DNA from: Antilocapra americana
Lineage: Eukaryota > Chordata > Mammalia > Artiodactyla > Antilocapridae
Direction: 5' to 3'
Length of the DNA stretch: 64,000 bases
Assembly: GCA_007570785.1 (NCBI GenBank)
Contig: ML662449.1
Coordinates: forward strand, 15,943,922 to 16,007,921
Positions 11,472 to 23,329 of this stretch are shown here, one piece after another (position 1 is the first letter of the stretch; each line of letters begins with the position of its first letter). Under the pieces are notes generated by a model. That model saw only the letters and a list, made by a program, of their open reading frames with translations, did not search any database and had not been told where the DNA came from. Made by a program: the position numbers and the translations under genes.

Positions 11472-11684
11472 TGTGCTCAGTTGCTCAGTCATGTCTGACT
11501 CTTTGCAACCCTATTAACTGTATCCTGCCAGGTCCCTCTGTTCGTGGGATATATCCCAGGCAAGAATACTGGAGTGGTTTGCCATTTCTTCTCCAATGGG
11601 TCTTCCTGACCGAGGGATCAAACCTACGTCTCCTGTGTCTCCAGCATTGACAGGTGGATTCTTGACCACTGGCCGTATTACCTA
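11472..11684 (-). mobile_element. Bov-tA SINE, antisense
   Basis: The plus strand begins tgtgctcagttgctcagtc and ends in the reverse complement of the tRNA head near 11684. The order of blocks is that of Bov-tA read backwards. It lies 117 bases from the preceding sense copy. Confidence 0.92.
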
Positions 11685-11798
11685 AATACTGAAACTACCA
11701 GTAGTTGATACATTATTCATTTATTTTCTTACGTTTTATCTATTAATGTGTTAATCAATTAATTTGACCAAATTTTTATCTCATTGTGTATGTTGTTT

Positions 11799-11978
11799 TG
11801 GACTTCCCAGGTGACAGTTGTAAAGAATCCGTCTGCTGTTGCAGAAAACCGAGGACTCACGGGTTCAATTGTTGGGTTAGGAAGATCCCCTGGAGGAGGA
11901 AATGGCAACCCACCTCAGTATTCTTGCTTGGAAATTTCCTTGGACAGTGGAGCCTGTCAGGCTACAGTCCATGGGGTG
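11799..11978 (+). mobile_element. Bov-tA SINE, sense, lacking the last ~30 bases
   Basis: The head is ggacttcccaggtgacag. The body continues through gaagatcccctggaggagg to gctacagtccatggggt, then stops before the usual agagtcggacacgactgag tail. It is followed by a reverse-oriented copy 28 bases on, so the pair forms an inverted repeat. Confidence 0.9.
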
Positions 11979-12006
11979 TACTGTTTTATAAACTAATTTT
12001 TAATAT

Positions 12007-12210
12007 GTGTCAGTCACTTCAATCGTGTCTGATTCTTTGAGAACCAATGGACTGTAGCCCACCAGGCTCCTCTGTGCATGGGATTATCCTGGGATAATAA
12101 CAATACTGGAGTGGACTGCCTTTTCCACTTCTAAGGGACCTTCCTGACCCAGCAATTAAACCCATGTCTCCTGCTTGGGAGGCAAGGTCGTTACCGCTTA
12201 GCCAGAAGTC
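12007..12210 (-). mobile_element. Bov-tA SINE, antisense
   Basis: It starts tgtcagtcacttcaatcgtg and ends in the inverted tRNA head ttagccagaagtc. A small internal insertion (ggataataacaata region) distinguishes it. It pairs as an inverted repeat with the sense copy just upstream. Confidence 0.9.
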
Positions 12211-14349
12211 TTTTCCCCTGAAGCTCCTCAGAAACTCACTTTAATAGCCACATAAACATTTCAGTATTTAGATATACAGCGAGTTTTTTTTTTTTTTTAC
12301 AGTAAGTTTTAAGCAAGCTAATTGCAGGATTTTTTTTTCTTTTTTGCTATTTTATTTAAAATTGTGTTAAGTATCTTTTTCATAGTCCTCTGAGTAAAAT
12401 TAACACTATGAACAATTCTAAGAAGTTAAATTCCTGAGTCAATCTAGATGAATACATTTTCAGCTTTTTTCATATGTTGATGTTTTGCTCCAAAGAGATA
12501 TGTTATTACTGTTACTTCCTGAGTTGTACATGACATATTTTCTTTAATTAAAACCTAGCAATGTTTGATAATGTTTCTTAAAGTCAATCTATAAGAATGA
12601 TAGTCTTTGAAAATTTAATATACAAAGGATTTTTCAAACTAATCATATATTTTCCTGAAATAATTGACTCATTTTGTCTTAACCTAATCAGCTATATGTT
12701 TAAAGATCTATGATGTTTGAGATGATTGCTAAGACCTCTAACTTCATAGTCTGAAAAAAAGTTACCTAATGAGATCTACATATGCCTTTTTGTTACTTAC
12801 CATCTTCATATAGATACATTATTATAAAACTGTAGATTATCAAACAGTAAATGAAATTTTTAAAAGACCAGAAATAAAAATGGCTTAACAACAAATCCAT
12901 AACAATGAGATTTAGAGCAGACTTCTGAACTTCAACATAACTGTCAGAAAACAATAACATCATATGTATTACTTTTTGAGAAAAATAACTGCCAGTCATA
13001 TCACCAGATTAACTAACACTGATATAAGTTGGCAAAATAAAAGATAAAACTAGCAGAGTTTATTTATAAGCCTTTTCTAAAGAACTACCACAAATGTATA
13101 ATTCAAGAAGTTTAACTCCAGGGAAAGCACAGGCAAATACCAATTATGAGCAAATAAATTGATAGTTATGTAGGGAAATCTATATATAATTAACAGTAAA
13201 TATCAATATTAATATCAAGAACTAGTAGAGGAGATTAAATTTAACATAGAGGTAAAATAAAGGGCAATAATAATATACCATGTGGAAGAAGAGACCTTGG
13301 AGTTAACTAATCTAAGTGTCAGATATTATTGGAAAGATAATGGGGTGTTTAATTCTCTAGATGCTGCCATGCCAAATACTCATATTACAGATATACACAT
13401 AAACATTAAAACTACAAAAATATAGACAAACTTCAAAACTACATAAATACAAAATATTACTTCCATAAATATAAGGTATTGCTTCCAAACCAGTGAAGAT
13501 AGAGAAAGGAAATAAAAGTTACTATAGAAAATCCTATCAATGAATAGATGTCCAGAAAGGAGATGAGGGAGAAAGAATAAACACTGATAGTACAATCATA
13601 AAATGTAGCAAAAAAAATTAAATTCAAAATATTATTAATCGACAGTACAAGTGAAATCTACTCTTAAAATACTGAAATAATACTCAATGGAAATGTATAC
13701 ATCTTAAAAACAGACCCCTCTGAAAGCTGTAAGATTAAAGGCAAAAAATGAGAAAATACACTATGGAGTCACAAGCGATAGGAACATTAGACAAAATGAG
13801 AAGAAAACAAAAAACATTTTTCATCACAAAGAGCATCATTATGCATAATGACAACAGAAAGAGTTCTGGACAGGAAGACAAATTTCTGAGCTTTTGCAAT
13901 GTGCAATGACAAACATTATGTCGCATACTATAGTCCCACCCAGCCTCTAGGTTCTTCACAGTTTGTTCACAATGTGTCACAACCAAACAGGAGGGTTCAC
14001 TGTGCACACAAGGTGACTGAAGCAGGTGAAAGGTTAAGGGCCTAGTCTGAACTCATGCATCTAAGCATGGATACAGTCAAATGTACACAGTAAACCTGGC
14101 TGCAAAACATAAGCTGGTGCAGGTCATAAGAAGCTACCAAAATTATAGAAAGGGCCCTTTACCTCACATATAAAAGAATGCAAACTGAATCCAAGCACGT
14201 GTGGAACTTTTAACAAACCTGATCAGGTTACAAAGAAAGGGGGCTCAAAAATACCTAATAAATGAAAATACATGGAGCATGTTCTCAGAGCACTTAGTTA
14301 CTTACTCAGATAAGATAGCGCCCAAAACATAATAAAGGGAGAAATTAAA
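12211..14349. other. Long AT-rich stretch without identified gene
   Basis: About 2.1 kb without SINE or BovB. T-runs occur at 12287-12300 and 12330-12340. The antisense open frames at 12793-12999, 13380-13595 and 13735-14007 are low-complexity or unrecognised. A slightly more GC-rich patch at 13900-14120 is unassigned. Confidence 0.45.
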
Positions 14350-14380
14350 AACACACACACACACACACACATGCACACAC
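14350..14380. repeat. (CA)n microsatellite
   Basis: About ten AC units, interrupted once by ATGC. A likely length-polymorphic locus. Confidence 0.9.
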
Positions 14381-14402
14381 TAGGTAAAGAATTGCAATAA
14401 AA

Positions 14403-14466
14403 AGGCAGAAAACAGCAAAATTCTATAAAGCAATTATCCTTCAATAAAAAATAAATAAATTAAAAG
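14403..14466 (+). mobile_element. Short L1 3' tail
   Basis: aacagcaaaattctataaag, then caattatccttcaataaaaa and an AT-rich tail, matching the last bases of ruminant L1 (…gtaaagcaattatcctccaatt…). It is strongly 5'-truncated. Confidence 0.6.
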
Positions 14467-14960
14467 AAAAAATTATAATAAAAGTAATATATATTTAAAC
14501 AATGAAACACCAAATATATAAACATGAGGAATGAATTTAAGGACACTTTTGAAATAAAAATTATACTCTTAAATGTATTGGAATATAGATATAGTGTCAA
14601 TTAATTTTATTTATTGCTAGGAAAGAAGGGCAAATAGTCTCCAAAAGTAAGAGAAAATGATACAAGCAGATTTGATAAAGTGGAAAATGAACTGAAATGC
14701 AGGATAGACAATAATTAATCCCTTTAGATATTGTTTGAAAAATAAAGGAAAATAGACATGACAAGGTTACAAATGGAAGAAAAAATATTATAATTTCAAT
14801 AAAACAACATTTAAATGCAATAGGTAATATAATTACAGATACATAGTCATTTTTTTAAATTATAAATGACTATCATGAATAATTATAAACAAATAAATCT
14901 GAAAATATTAACAAAATCAACTTTTGTAGAACAAAACTATTTTTGAAAGTGTAATTCTTA
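14467..14960. other. Unassigned very AT-rich sequence
   Basis: No gene or repeat family recognised. Confidence 0.45.
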
Positions 14961-15075
14961 GAAACTCAGTAGTGTCTGACTCTTTGTGAATCCATGGACT
15001 GTGCCCTCCAGTCTCCTTTGTCCATGGAATTCTCCAGATAAGAATACTGGAGTGAGTTGCCATTTCCTTCTTTTT
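14961..15075 (-). mobile_element. Bov-tA SINE 3' half, antisense
   Basis: The first half of an antisense Bov-tA (gaaactcagtagtgtctgac, ctccagataagaatactgga, tgccatttccttct) ends abruptly in a T-rich segment; the inverted tRNA head is absent. A sense copy begins 23 bases later, forming a short inverted repeat. Confidence 0.85.
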
Positions 15076-15098
15076 AAAAGATGTAAAATCTTGATGGA

Positions 15099-15262
15099 GC
15101 TTCCCTGGTAGCTCAGGTGGTAAAGAATCCGGCAGCAATGCAGGAGAGCTCAGTCTGATTCCTAAGTCGAGAAGATCCCCTGGAGAAGGGATAGGCTACC
15201 CACTCCAGTATTCATGGGCTTCCCTGTTGGTGGGTTAGATCCCTGGGTTGGGAAGATCTCAA
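15099..15262 (+). mobile_element. Bov-tA SINE, sense, followed by a second tRNA-head unit
   Basis: The first unit (gcttccctggtagctcaggt ... cactccagtattcatgg) covers 15099-15216. A second, shortened head (ggcttccctgttggtgggtt ... gggttgggaagatc) follows at 15217-15262 without a spacer. The arrangement is either a dimeric Bov-tA variant or one copy inserted in another. The L1 leader starts immediately after. Confidence 0.82.
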
Positions 15263-15263
15263 T

Positions 15264-16212
15264 CTAAGATGGTGGAGTAGAAAGACATGCACCCATCTTT
15301 TCCTGTGAGAACACCAAAATCACAACCAGTTGCTGAACAACCATCGACAGGAGAATATTGGATCCCACCAAAAAAGATGCTCCATGTCCAGGGGCAAATG
15401 ATCAGCGCCAACAAGATGATAGGAGAGGCACAGTTGCCTTTAAAATAAAATCTTAGACCCTCCAGAGATGCTCAGAGGATGCAAACAAAACCTTGTGCAC
15501 ACCAAATCCAAGGAATGGGGCAGTGACTTCCACAAGAGACTGAGCCGACCTGACTTTGAGTGTACGAGTGTCCCCTGTGGAGGCACAGATCATCAGTAAC
15601 CTGCTACAGGGACAGGGGCTCTGGCTGCAAAAGAGCTAGGAAGTGTGGCATGTGGCATAAATCCTCGTGGAGGAGGTTGCCATTAGCTTCACTATAGAGC
15701 CGTTGAGCAGATGACCCACAAACTGGAGAACACTTAGGCCAAAGAAGTTCTCAAAGTATTGCAAAAGTTCTACAGCCCACAACAGATATCTCAACCTGGG
15801 AATTCTGCAAAGGACTTGAGAATCCCCTAGGGAATTTGACTCTGAAGGCCAGTGGAGTTTGATCACAAAACTTCCACAGCACGGGGGGGAAAAGATTCTT
15901 GCAGGGCACAAACAAAGCTTTGTGTGGACCAGGAGGAAGGAGCAGTGACCCGCACAAGAGACTGAGCCTGATTTGCTTGCAAGTTTTTGGGAGTCTCTGA
16001 TGGAGACATGGGTCAGCCCTGGCCTGCTGTGGGGTCAGGGGCCCAGGGAGCCATGGTATGCTGGCATAAGTCCTTTTGAAGGAGGTTTCCATTACTGCCA
16101 TTACTCCTAGTTTGGCCACAGGACAAACTACAAGAAGGAAACACAGGCCAACTGATCAACAGAAAATTGGATTAAAGATTTACTGAGCATGGCCTTGCCC
16201 ACCAGAACAAGA
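15264..16212 (+). mobile_element. Ruminant L1 5' untranslated leader, 3'-truncated
   Basis: It begins aagatggtggagtagaaaga, followed by ttttcctgtgagaacacc and ggatcccaccaaaaaagatg, the start of ruminant L1 as I recall it. The leader continues through gagaccgag-type and catggccttgcccaccagaa segments but stops before ORF1. The segment 15483-15680 is repeated in diverged form at 15908-16100 (both contain caagagactgagcc and a variant of gtggcataa...cct), so two leader monomers about 425 bp apart are visible. It is richer in G+C than its surroundings. Antisense open frames at 15636-15911 and 15751-16119 are by-products. Confidence 0.75.
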
Positions 16213-16383
16213 ATCATAAACTCTGAGGGTCCAGCAATCTGTGCTATGATAATCCCTTCAAGGAATTTAAATACAAGCTTAAATATGAGAACCACCACAT
16301 TATTCTGTTGTTGTGTTTAATTTTATAAGTGGGTTAACATATGGAGATGCTGCAATAAATGAGGCCACTATTGGTGAACAATG

Positions 16384-17690
16384 CAAAAAAAAGGAACACA
16401 ATAGAATGTGAAACAATAGAAATCGCTTCAAGAAAATTAGAGGTACTATGGGAAGATTTCATTAAATTTGGGTGCAAAAAAGGACAGAAATGGTATGATC
16501 CTAACAGAAACAGAAGATATTAAGAAGAGGTGGAAAGAATACACAGAAGATCTGTACAAAATGATCTTAATGACCTGGATAACCACAATGATGTGATCAT
16601 GCTCCTAGAGCCAGACATCCTGGAATGCAAAGTCAAGTGGGCCTTAGGAAGCATCACCATGAACAAAGCTAGTGGAGGGGATGGAATACCAGATGACCTA
16701 CTTCAAATCCTAAAATATGATGCTGTTAAAGAGTTGCACTCAGTTTGCCAGCAAATGTGGAAAACTCATCAATCGCCACAGGACTGGAAACAGTCAGTTT
16801 TCATTCCAATCCTAAAGAAGGGCAATGCCAAGCAATGTTCAAACTATTGCACAATTGCACTCATTTCACACCCCAGCTTGGCTTCAACAGAACTTGAACT
16901 TAAAACATTCAGATGCTCAAACCAGATTTAGAAAAGGCTTAGGAACCACAGATCAAATAGCCAACGTCTGTGGGATCATAGGAAGAACAAGAGAATTCCA
17001 GAAAAACATCTGCCTCTGCTTCATTGACTACACTAAGGCCTTTGACTGTGTGGATCACAACAAACTGGAAAATTCTTAAAGAGATGGGAATACCAGACCA
17101 CCTGACCTGCCTCCTGTAAAACCTGTATGCAGGTCAAGAAGCAGCAGTTAGAATGGGACATGGAACAACAGATTGATTCAAAATTGAGAAATGAGTATGC
17201 TGAGGCTCTATATTGTCATCCTGATCTTTAACTTATATGTAGACTGCATCATGTGAAATACCATACTAGATGAAGCCCAAGCAGGAATCAAGATTGCTGG
17301 GAAAAATATCAATAACCTCAAGTATGCAGATGACAACACTCTTAAGACAGAAAGTGAAGAGGAACTAAAGAACCTCTTGAAGAAAGTGAAAAAGGAGAGT
17401 GAAAAAGCTGACTTAAAACTCAACATTCAAAAAACTAAGACCAGTCCCATCACTTTGTGGCAAATAGATAGGGAAACAATGGAAACAATGACAGACTTTA
17501 TTTTCTTGGGCTCCAAAATTACTGCAGATGGTGACTGCAGCCATGAAATTAAAAGACACTTGCTCCTTGGAAGAAAAGCTATGACCAACCTAGACAGTGC
17601 ATTTAAAAGCAGAGACATTATTTTGCCAACAAAGGTCCGTATAGTCAAAGCTGTGGTTTATCCAGCAGTCATGTATGGATGTGAAAGTTG
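16384..17690 (+). mobile_element. BovB, sense, lacking both ends
   Basis: It starts near the RT N-terminal linker (caagaaaattagaggtac) and continues through MNKASGGDGIPDDLLQILK, DYTKAFDCVDHNKL and the catalytic YADDNTL (about 17320) to YGCESW, where it stops at a Bov-tA SINE. BovB copies normally lose their 5' end; loss of the 3' end here needs a rearrangement or later deletion. Open pieces are at 16530-16931, 16825-17079 and 17377-17772. Confidence 0.9.
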
Positions 17691-17910
17691 GCTTTCCCAG
17701 GTGGCACAAGTGGTGAAGATCCCCTCTGCCAGTGCAACAGATGTAAGAGACAGGGGTTCGACTCCTGGGTAGGGAACATCCCCTGGAGGAGGAAATGGCA
17801 ACCCACTCCAGTATTCTTGTCCAGACAACCCCATGGATAGAAGAACCTGATGGACTATATACAGTCCATGGAGTCGCAAAGAGTCAGACACGACTGAGTA
17901 CGTCCTATTT
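17691..17910 (+). mobile_element. Bov-tA SINE, sense, inside BovB
   Basis: The head is gctttcccaggtggcacaag. Pol III box B reads GGTTCGACTCC at about 17755-17765. The tail is gagtcagacacgactgagta. It sits exactly between two overlapping BovB pieces. The next 40 bases (17911-17950) are unassigned T-rich sequence. Confidence 0.92.
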
Positions 17911-17950
17911 TCATGTACCTGCTACAAATTTTCACTGTCTTTATTTTATT

Positions 17951-18484
17951 AAAAGACACATGCTCTTAGAAGAAGAGCTATGGCAAACCTAAACAGCGTA
18001 CTAAAAAGCAGAGACGTTACTTTGCTAACAAAGGTCCGTAAAGTCAAAACTATCGTTTTCCCAGTAGTCATGTGTGGATGTGAAAGTTGGATCTTAAAGA
18101 AGGCTGAGCATCAGAGAATGGATGCTTTTGAACTGTGTGTTGGAGAAGACTCTTGAGAGTCCCTTGGGCTGCAAGGAGATCAAACCAGTCAATCTTAATG
18201 GAAATCAACCCTGAATATTCATTAGAAGGACTGATGTTGAAGCTGGTGCTCCAATACTTTGGCCACCTGGTGCAAAGAGCTGACTCAGTGGAAAAGACCC
18301 TGCTGAAGACAGGAGGAGAAGAGGTTGACAGATGAGCTGGTTTGATGGCATCACTGACTCAATGGACATAAATTTGAGCAAACTCTAGGAGATGGTGAAG
18401 GACCGGAATGCCTGGCATGCTGTGTTCCATGGGGTCACAAAGAGTCAAATGCAATTGAGTGACTGACCTGAACTGAACTGAACT
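17951..18484 (+). mobile_element. BovB 3' end, sense
   Basis: It begins at aaaagacacatgctctta and runs to the natural 3' end, ...gactgacctgaactgaact (18484). Its first ~140 bases repeat the last ~140 bases of the BovB piece before the SINE (17551-17690), with about one difference in six. They are therefore separate copies or an old duplication. Frames are broken. Confidence 0.9.
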
Positions 18485-18739
18485 ATTGGTTGCTATATTA
18501 TTGCTCTTAATATTTATATTTTGTTAAACAGCATATTTTACCATTCACTGTATCAATTGCTCAGTTAACGACTTCATATTCATTGAGAACTTTCTGTGTA
18601 TATGAAATTATGTTCTACAATGGAACAAAAAATATATAAGACATTATCATTTCTCTCAAAGTGCTTTTAATATAATTAGAAAGATAAGAATTTTAAAAAT
18701 ATGGATCATTAAAAATGTTATATATAGTTTGATGGTTTA

Positions 18740-19000
18740 ATTTAGAATGTTAGGTCTTGCATTGGAAAAAATGGGTTTGAATCTTTAGTCTAAGATGATT
18801 AACTTTGTAACTTTATTTATGTTATTTGTGATTAACTATAACTTTGTGTTATTTGTTGAAATTCTTGGTTTCTAAATTTTTCTTAAACGATCTCAATATA
18901 CTAGGTTGTTAAGAACATTAAATGAGAATGTGCATTTTGGACAATGTCTAACATATTAAGTTTCCAATAAATGTGAATTACTCATCACTATGTCTCTTGC
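18740..19000 (+). mobile_element. MIR SINE (tail part clearer)
   Basis: A diverged core near 18740-18830, then aggttgttaagaacattaaatgagaatg, acaatgtctaacatatta and ccaataaatgtgaatta, matching the MIR 3' half. Confidence 0.65.
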
Positions 19001-19042
19001 TACTATTACTATTACTACTAGCAGTAGTAATACTGGTACTAC
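19000..19042. repeat. Imperfect trinucleotide (ACT/AGT) simple repeat
   Basis: Alternating tactattactattactacta and agcagtagtaatactggtac units follow the MIR tail. They form a small hairpin-capable block. Confidence 0.7.
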
Positions 19043-20242
19043 TAAAATGCTTAAAAGAGATTAATTTTCAGTTGATAAAATTGAAAATCACTGAGGATTG
19101 AGGTATTCAAGGAAAAATTTAAAGAAAAATGAGCATAAAGATGTCTTTATCTTTCTGTAGTGAAAATGAAAAGGATTTAGTAAAAAGAGAAATTTGAAAG
19201 AATATTTCTGGGAAAATAATAAATCAGTTTTTATACAACAGATTTATAAATGAAAATAGATGAAGATGATAAGTTTAGATTTAAAGTTAGTATATATGGG
19301 CATTTTCTTGCTGTAAATTAAAATTCATCTCTTAAAGAAATTCCACATGTTATATAAATGATATTGCTACAGCAAAACTATGAAAATTATAACACTAAAG
19401 TAGCAGCATTTACAAAAATATAATAATCTTCCAGCTTTACCATTTTTTAATCCTTGAAATTCCCAGTGGAAAATGCTTAGAAAGAAAAACAAAGTAAAAA
19501 AATAACACCATAAGAAAGGGAAAAAATAACATTGATAGGTAAAGCATTTTAAGAGGTAACAATCACAGTAGGATCTCTGAAGGCTGAAAAATAGAACAAG
19601 AGATAATGGAAAATGGAATTCTTCCAAGGGGATCAGAGTAGATTGCACTCTAATGACCCATTTGATTTTATAAATTCCATCAATAATCCTAACTGTACAT
19701 TTCTCAACCTTTTATCCTTAGGGCTTAGCCAAAATTAAGTCAACTAACAATAACATTAACAATAGACAAGAGAATAAAATTGTGTTTACTGTGGTTCCAA
19801 AGAGATTTCTGAAGAAGATTCACTGGTTTAAAAAAAAAATCCCTTTAGCTATTGTTGGCTTTGAAAATGTTTGTATAGTGAAAGTTCTTTGCTCCTCAGT
19901 TAACCCACTCACTGGCTACTTAAGCAGCTATCCTAAGACAACCATAAGCTTTAAGGTAGGAGTAGATTTCTAGCAAAAACTCAGGTCAAATAAGCATAAC
20001 TTATGATATTCTGAAGATAACCAAGTTAACTTTAAGACATGCTTTTGAAATTGTATGGACCTCAGAATTACTCACTCCACCTATGCCCCAGATGTTCTAA
20101 GCCAATAGATAGATGTTTTCATTGGTTTTTTGTCTTTTTGGACAAGTATCTAGATTATACATATTAATAAAGCATGTTACATGGTATAGTTTTAGAAGTT
20201 CTGATGTAGAAGATAGATTGTTTCTAAGAGAAAGTATTTTTA
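19043..20242. other. Unassigned AT-rich sequence
   Basis: About 1.2 kb with no recognised gene or repeat. The open frames at 19367-19648 (antisense) and 19782-19973 are short and unrecognised. Confidence 0.45.
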
Positions 20243-20442
20243 GAGGCCTTCCTGGTGGCTTAGATGATAAAGAGTCTGCCTACAATGTAGTAGACCCAGG
20301 TTCAATTCCTGGGTCAGAAAGAACTCCTGGAGAAGGGATCGAGTGCTCCTGCCTGGAGAACTCCAGGGACACAGGAGCCTGGTGGACTACAGTCCATGGG
20401 GTCACAAACAGTAGGACATGACTGAGTGACATTCACTTTCAT
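20243..20442 (+). mobile_element. Bov-tA SINE, sense
   Basis: The head is gaggccttcctggtggctta, the box B region ggttcaattcc, and the tail catgactgagtgacattcac. A possible short target repeat of attttta/attttatt type flanks it. Confidence 0.92.
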
Positions 20443-20770
20443 TTTATTGAGCCTAACTCCTGATCAAACTGTTCTAAAATAACTGAATTTGAAAGCTTAA
20501 AAAAAAAAAAAAAGAAAGAGTAATGCTGGAGATGCTAGGTCAATAAACTTTCTAAATGAACAAAAGTGACATATTTCTATATCTATAAATCTACTTGATC
20601 CTCTGTTAGTACATCTATATAAGGATGTTGTTCCCTCTTAACAAGGTAAAATACATTTTGTGCATCTACCAAATCAATAAAGCAAAGAGAAATTTTTAAA
20701 TCAAAAGTTGATTATTAGCCTCACTATTCATCCTTATGAGACTCATACAAGTTATTTCTCAATGTGTTAT
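20443..20770. other. Unassigned sequence with A-run
   Basis: It contains an A-run at about 20498-20512. Nothing else recognised. Confidence 0.45.
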
Positions 20771-21490
20771 CAGTTCATTTCAATCACTCACTTGTGTCCA
20801 ACTCTTTGCAACCCTATGGACTGCAGCATGCCAGGCTTCCTTGTCCATCACCAACTCTCAGATTTTGTTCAAACTCATGTCCATCTATTTGGTGATTCCA
20901 TCCAACCATCTCATCCTCTGTCATCCCCTTCTTCTCCTGCTTTCAATCTTTTCCACCATCAGGGTCTTTTCAAATGAGTCAGTTCTTCTCATCAAGTGGC
21001 CAAAGTATTGGAGCTTCAGCTTTAGCATCAGTCTGTCCAATGAATATTCAGGACTGATTTCCTTTAGGATTGACTGGTTTGACCTCCTTTCAGTCCAAGT
21101 CACTCTCAAGAGTCTTCTCCAACACCACAGTTCGAAGGCATAAATTTTTCAGCCCTCAGTTTTCTTCATGGTCCAAATCTCATATCCATACATAACTACT
21201 GGACAAACTATTGCTTTGACTAGATGGATCTTTGTTGGCAAAGTAATGGCTCTGATTTTTAATAGCAGAGGTCTAGGTTTTCATAGTTTTTCTTTCAAGG
21301 AGCAAACATCTTTTAATTTCATGTCTTTAGTCACCATCTGCAGTGGTTTCGGACCCCAAGAAAATAAAGTCTGTCACTGTTTCTTTCGTCTCATGTTTTG
21401 CTTTGAAAGGATGGGACCGGATGCCATGAAATTAGTTTTTTGAGTGTGAGTTTTAAGCCAGCTTTTTCACTCTCCTCTTTCACTTTCATT
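20771..21490 (-). mobile_element. BovB 3' end, 5'-truncated, antisense
   Basis: About 720 bases from the 3' signature (cagttcatttcaatcactca) to a point just before the RT catalytic region, ending near cactctcctctttcacttt. Frames are broken. The antisense open piece 20921-21109 retains the ILKEISPEYSLD region. Confidence 0.92.
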
Positions 21491-21779
21491 TATGTGTTAT
21501 ACCAGATTTAGATTCCACTGCTTCTTGGAATGATTTTATGATGAAGAGTCAGGTAATATTTCTTATGAGAACATTAATTTCCATACCTACTTAACTGAGA
21601 ATTGTATAATATTCTTCACAGACTAAGGTTTAGAAATTAGAGTAAAAGTATATATGAAAATGCTTCAAATATGTCATTTAATAGATATTAAATATAACTA
21701 GATTTGCTTGATTAGAATGTCTAGTTTCCTAATGTCCTTAAGAAAGAAGACACACAATATCAACATTATTTACATAAAG

Positions 21780-22325
21780 TAGGACATGGAAGCAACTTAG
21801 ATGTCCATCAGTAGATGAAAGTATAAAGAAGTTGTGGTACATATGTACAATGGAGTTTGACACAATTGTGGTGATGTGGATGAACCTAGACCTTGTTACA
21901 TAGAGTGAGGTAATTCAGGAAGAGGAAAACAAATACTGCACATTAATGCAGGAATCTAGAGGACTAGTACTGATGAACCTATTTGTAGGGCAGAAATAGA
22001 TACAGATGTAGAGAACAAATTTGTGGACACAGAGGAAGAAAGAGGGGATTGAATTGAGAGAGTAAGTAGTATTGACATATATACACTACCGTGTGTAAAA
22101 TAGATAGCTAGTGGGAAGCTGCTCTATAGCACAGAGAGCTCATCTTAGTCCTCTGTGATGACCTAGAGAGGTGGGATGAGGGTGTGGGAGGGAGGCTCAA
22201 GAGCAAGGGGATATTTATACACTTATAGCTGATTCACATTGCTATATAGCAGAAGCCAACACAATATTTTAAAGCAATTTCCCCCAATTAAAAATAAATT
22301 ATAAAATAAAAACACCCAAAAAAAA
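21780..22325 (+). mobile_element. L1 3' end (end of ORF2, 3' UTR, A-rich tail)
   Basis: The ORF2 end is recognisable as gatgtccatcagtagatgaa and gatgtggatgaacctagac. It is followed by the L1 3' UTR (agaggtgggatgagggtgtg, ctgattcacattgctatata, agcaatttcccccaatt) and an A-rich tail to about 22325. It is a 5'-truncated artiodactyl L1. The C-terminal codons are disrupted. Confidence 0.85.
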
Positions 22326-22340
22326 GGAAAAAGGAAAGGG

Positions 22341-23329
22341 GGGTAATTCTAATTTTTATTAGCATTTTGATTTATATATAAAGGTGAATTTTCCACATTA
22401 ATTTTTTTTCTTTGTTTATGAGCACTTTTGAAAGACCAGTTTTCATTGATCCCGCATGTTTCTGCATGTCTTCTAAGCAAAGAATACCTTTCTTTGCTCT
22501 CTGGGATATCACCATTTGGAACAAAGTTGAGCACTTTTGGTTCTCTTTAAAAGACTGAGGTTTCCTGAACTCAAAATCGCTCACTATCAAGCTGGACAAC
22601 TCCATGTCACCCAGCAGCACTGGGGAAGCAAGAGAAGCCTTGTGAAAAGGAAACTTCTGTTGTATACCTTGAGTTCTCATGCACCTTCTCCCAGCTTCTG
22701 TGAAAATGTGGCCAGCTAACATGTTAGCTTGCAAATAGGGTAGCGTTTTGGGCCCTTCACAGTTCTTGACAAGGACTAGCTTACCTAAATGGAAGTCATT
22801 CCACCTGATGAGAAAAATTATACATAAACTAGGGACATGGCAATGAGTTGGAAAGCATAAGCCTAATAGCTAATAAAATTACTTCATCATTACTTCTACT
22901 TTTTTGAATAGAGATTATATTAGAATGTCCTGAAGCTATTATCATATACCACTTCACTGATAGTGAAACAAAATATGATCCAGGAAATTTAAATGGATTC
23001 TTTACTTCATATTTTCACAGAACCTAGGATAAGATCAGTTTCTTTTCTTTTTTCTGCTCACATCACTTTTTTGATGCAGATTTTTTTTCCTGATGGATGA
23101 AGGCCTTTGTTGTGTCTTGTGGTGAATTGATTTACCTGACAATGTAATGGAAGACTGAGAGACATGACCATCTTGACAAGAAAGAAAAAGACAGATTAGT
23201 AACTTTAGTCTTCAAAAATAGAAAATGCGAGGGTTTCTGAAATGAGCAGTCATCCAGGCTCTCTGTGTAGAGAAGTATATGAAATGAATCTTCACAGAAA
23301 AGATTAGATTAGATATAGAATGTTAAAGC
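22341..23329. other. Unassigned block including a 121-codon antisense open frame
   Basis: The minus strand is open from 22734 to 22372 (120 residues after the start, beginning MQANMLAGHIFTE), and the sequence from about 22440 to 22760 is less AT-rich than its surroundings. I recognise no domain, signal peptide or membrane segment. It could be an unrecognised interspersed repeat, an old retrocopy or chance. The rest up to 23329 is unassigned. Confidence 0.4.

Noticed and set aside
11146..12210. tRNA genes suggested by box A/B-like words
   Set aside because: These words belong to the tRNA-derived heads of Bov-tA SINEs. No cloverleaf with acceptor and anticodon arms is preserved.
15636..16119. 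Overlapping antisense open frames of 91 and 122 residues
   Set aside because: They run against an L1 leader of higher G+C, where long open frames arise by chance. The predicted proteins have no recognisable domain.
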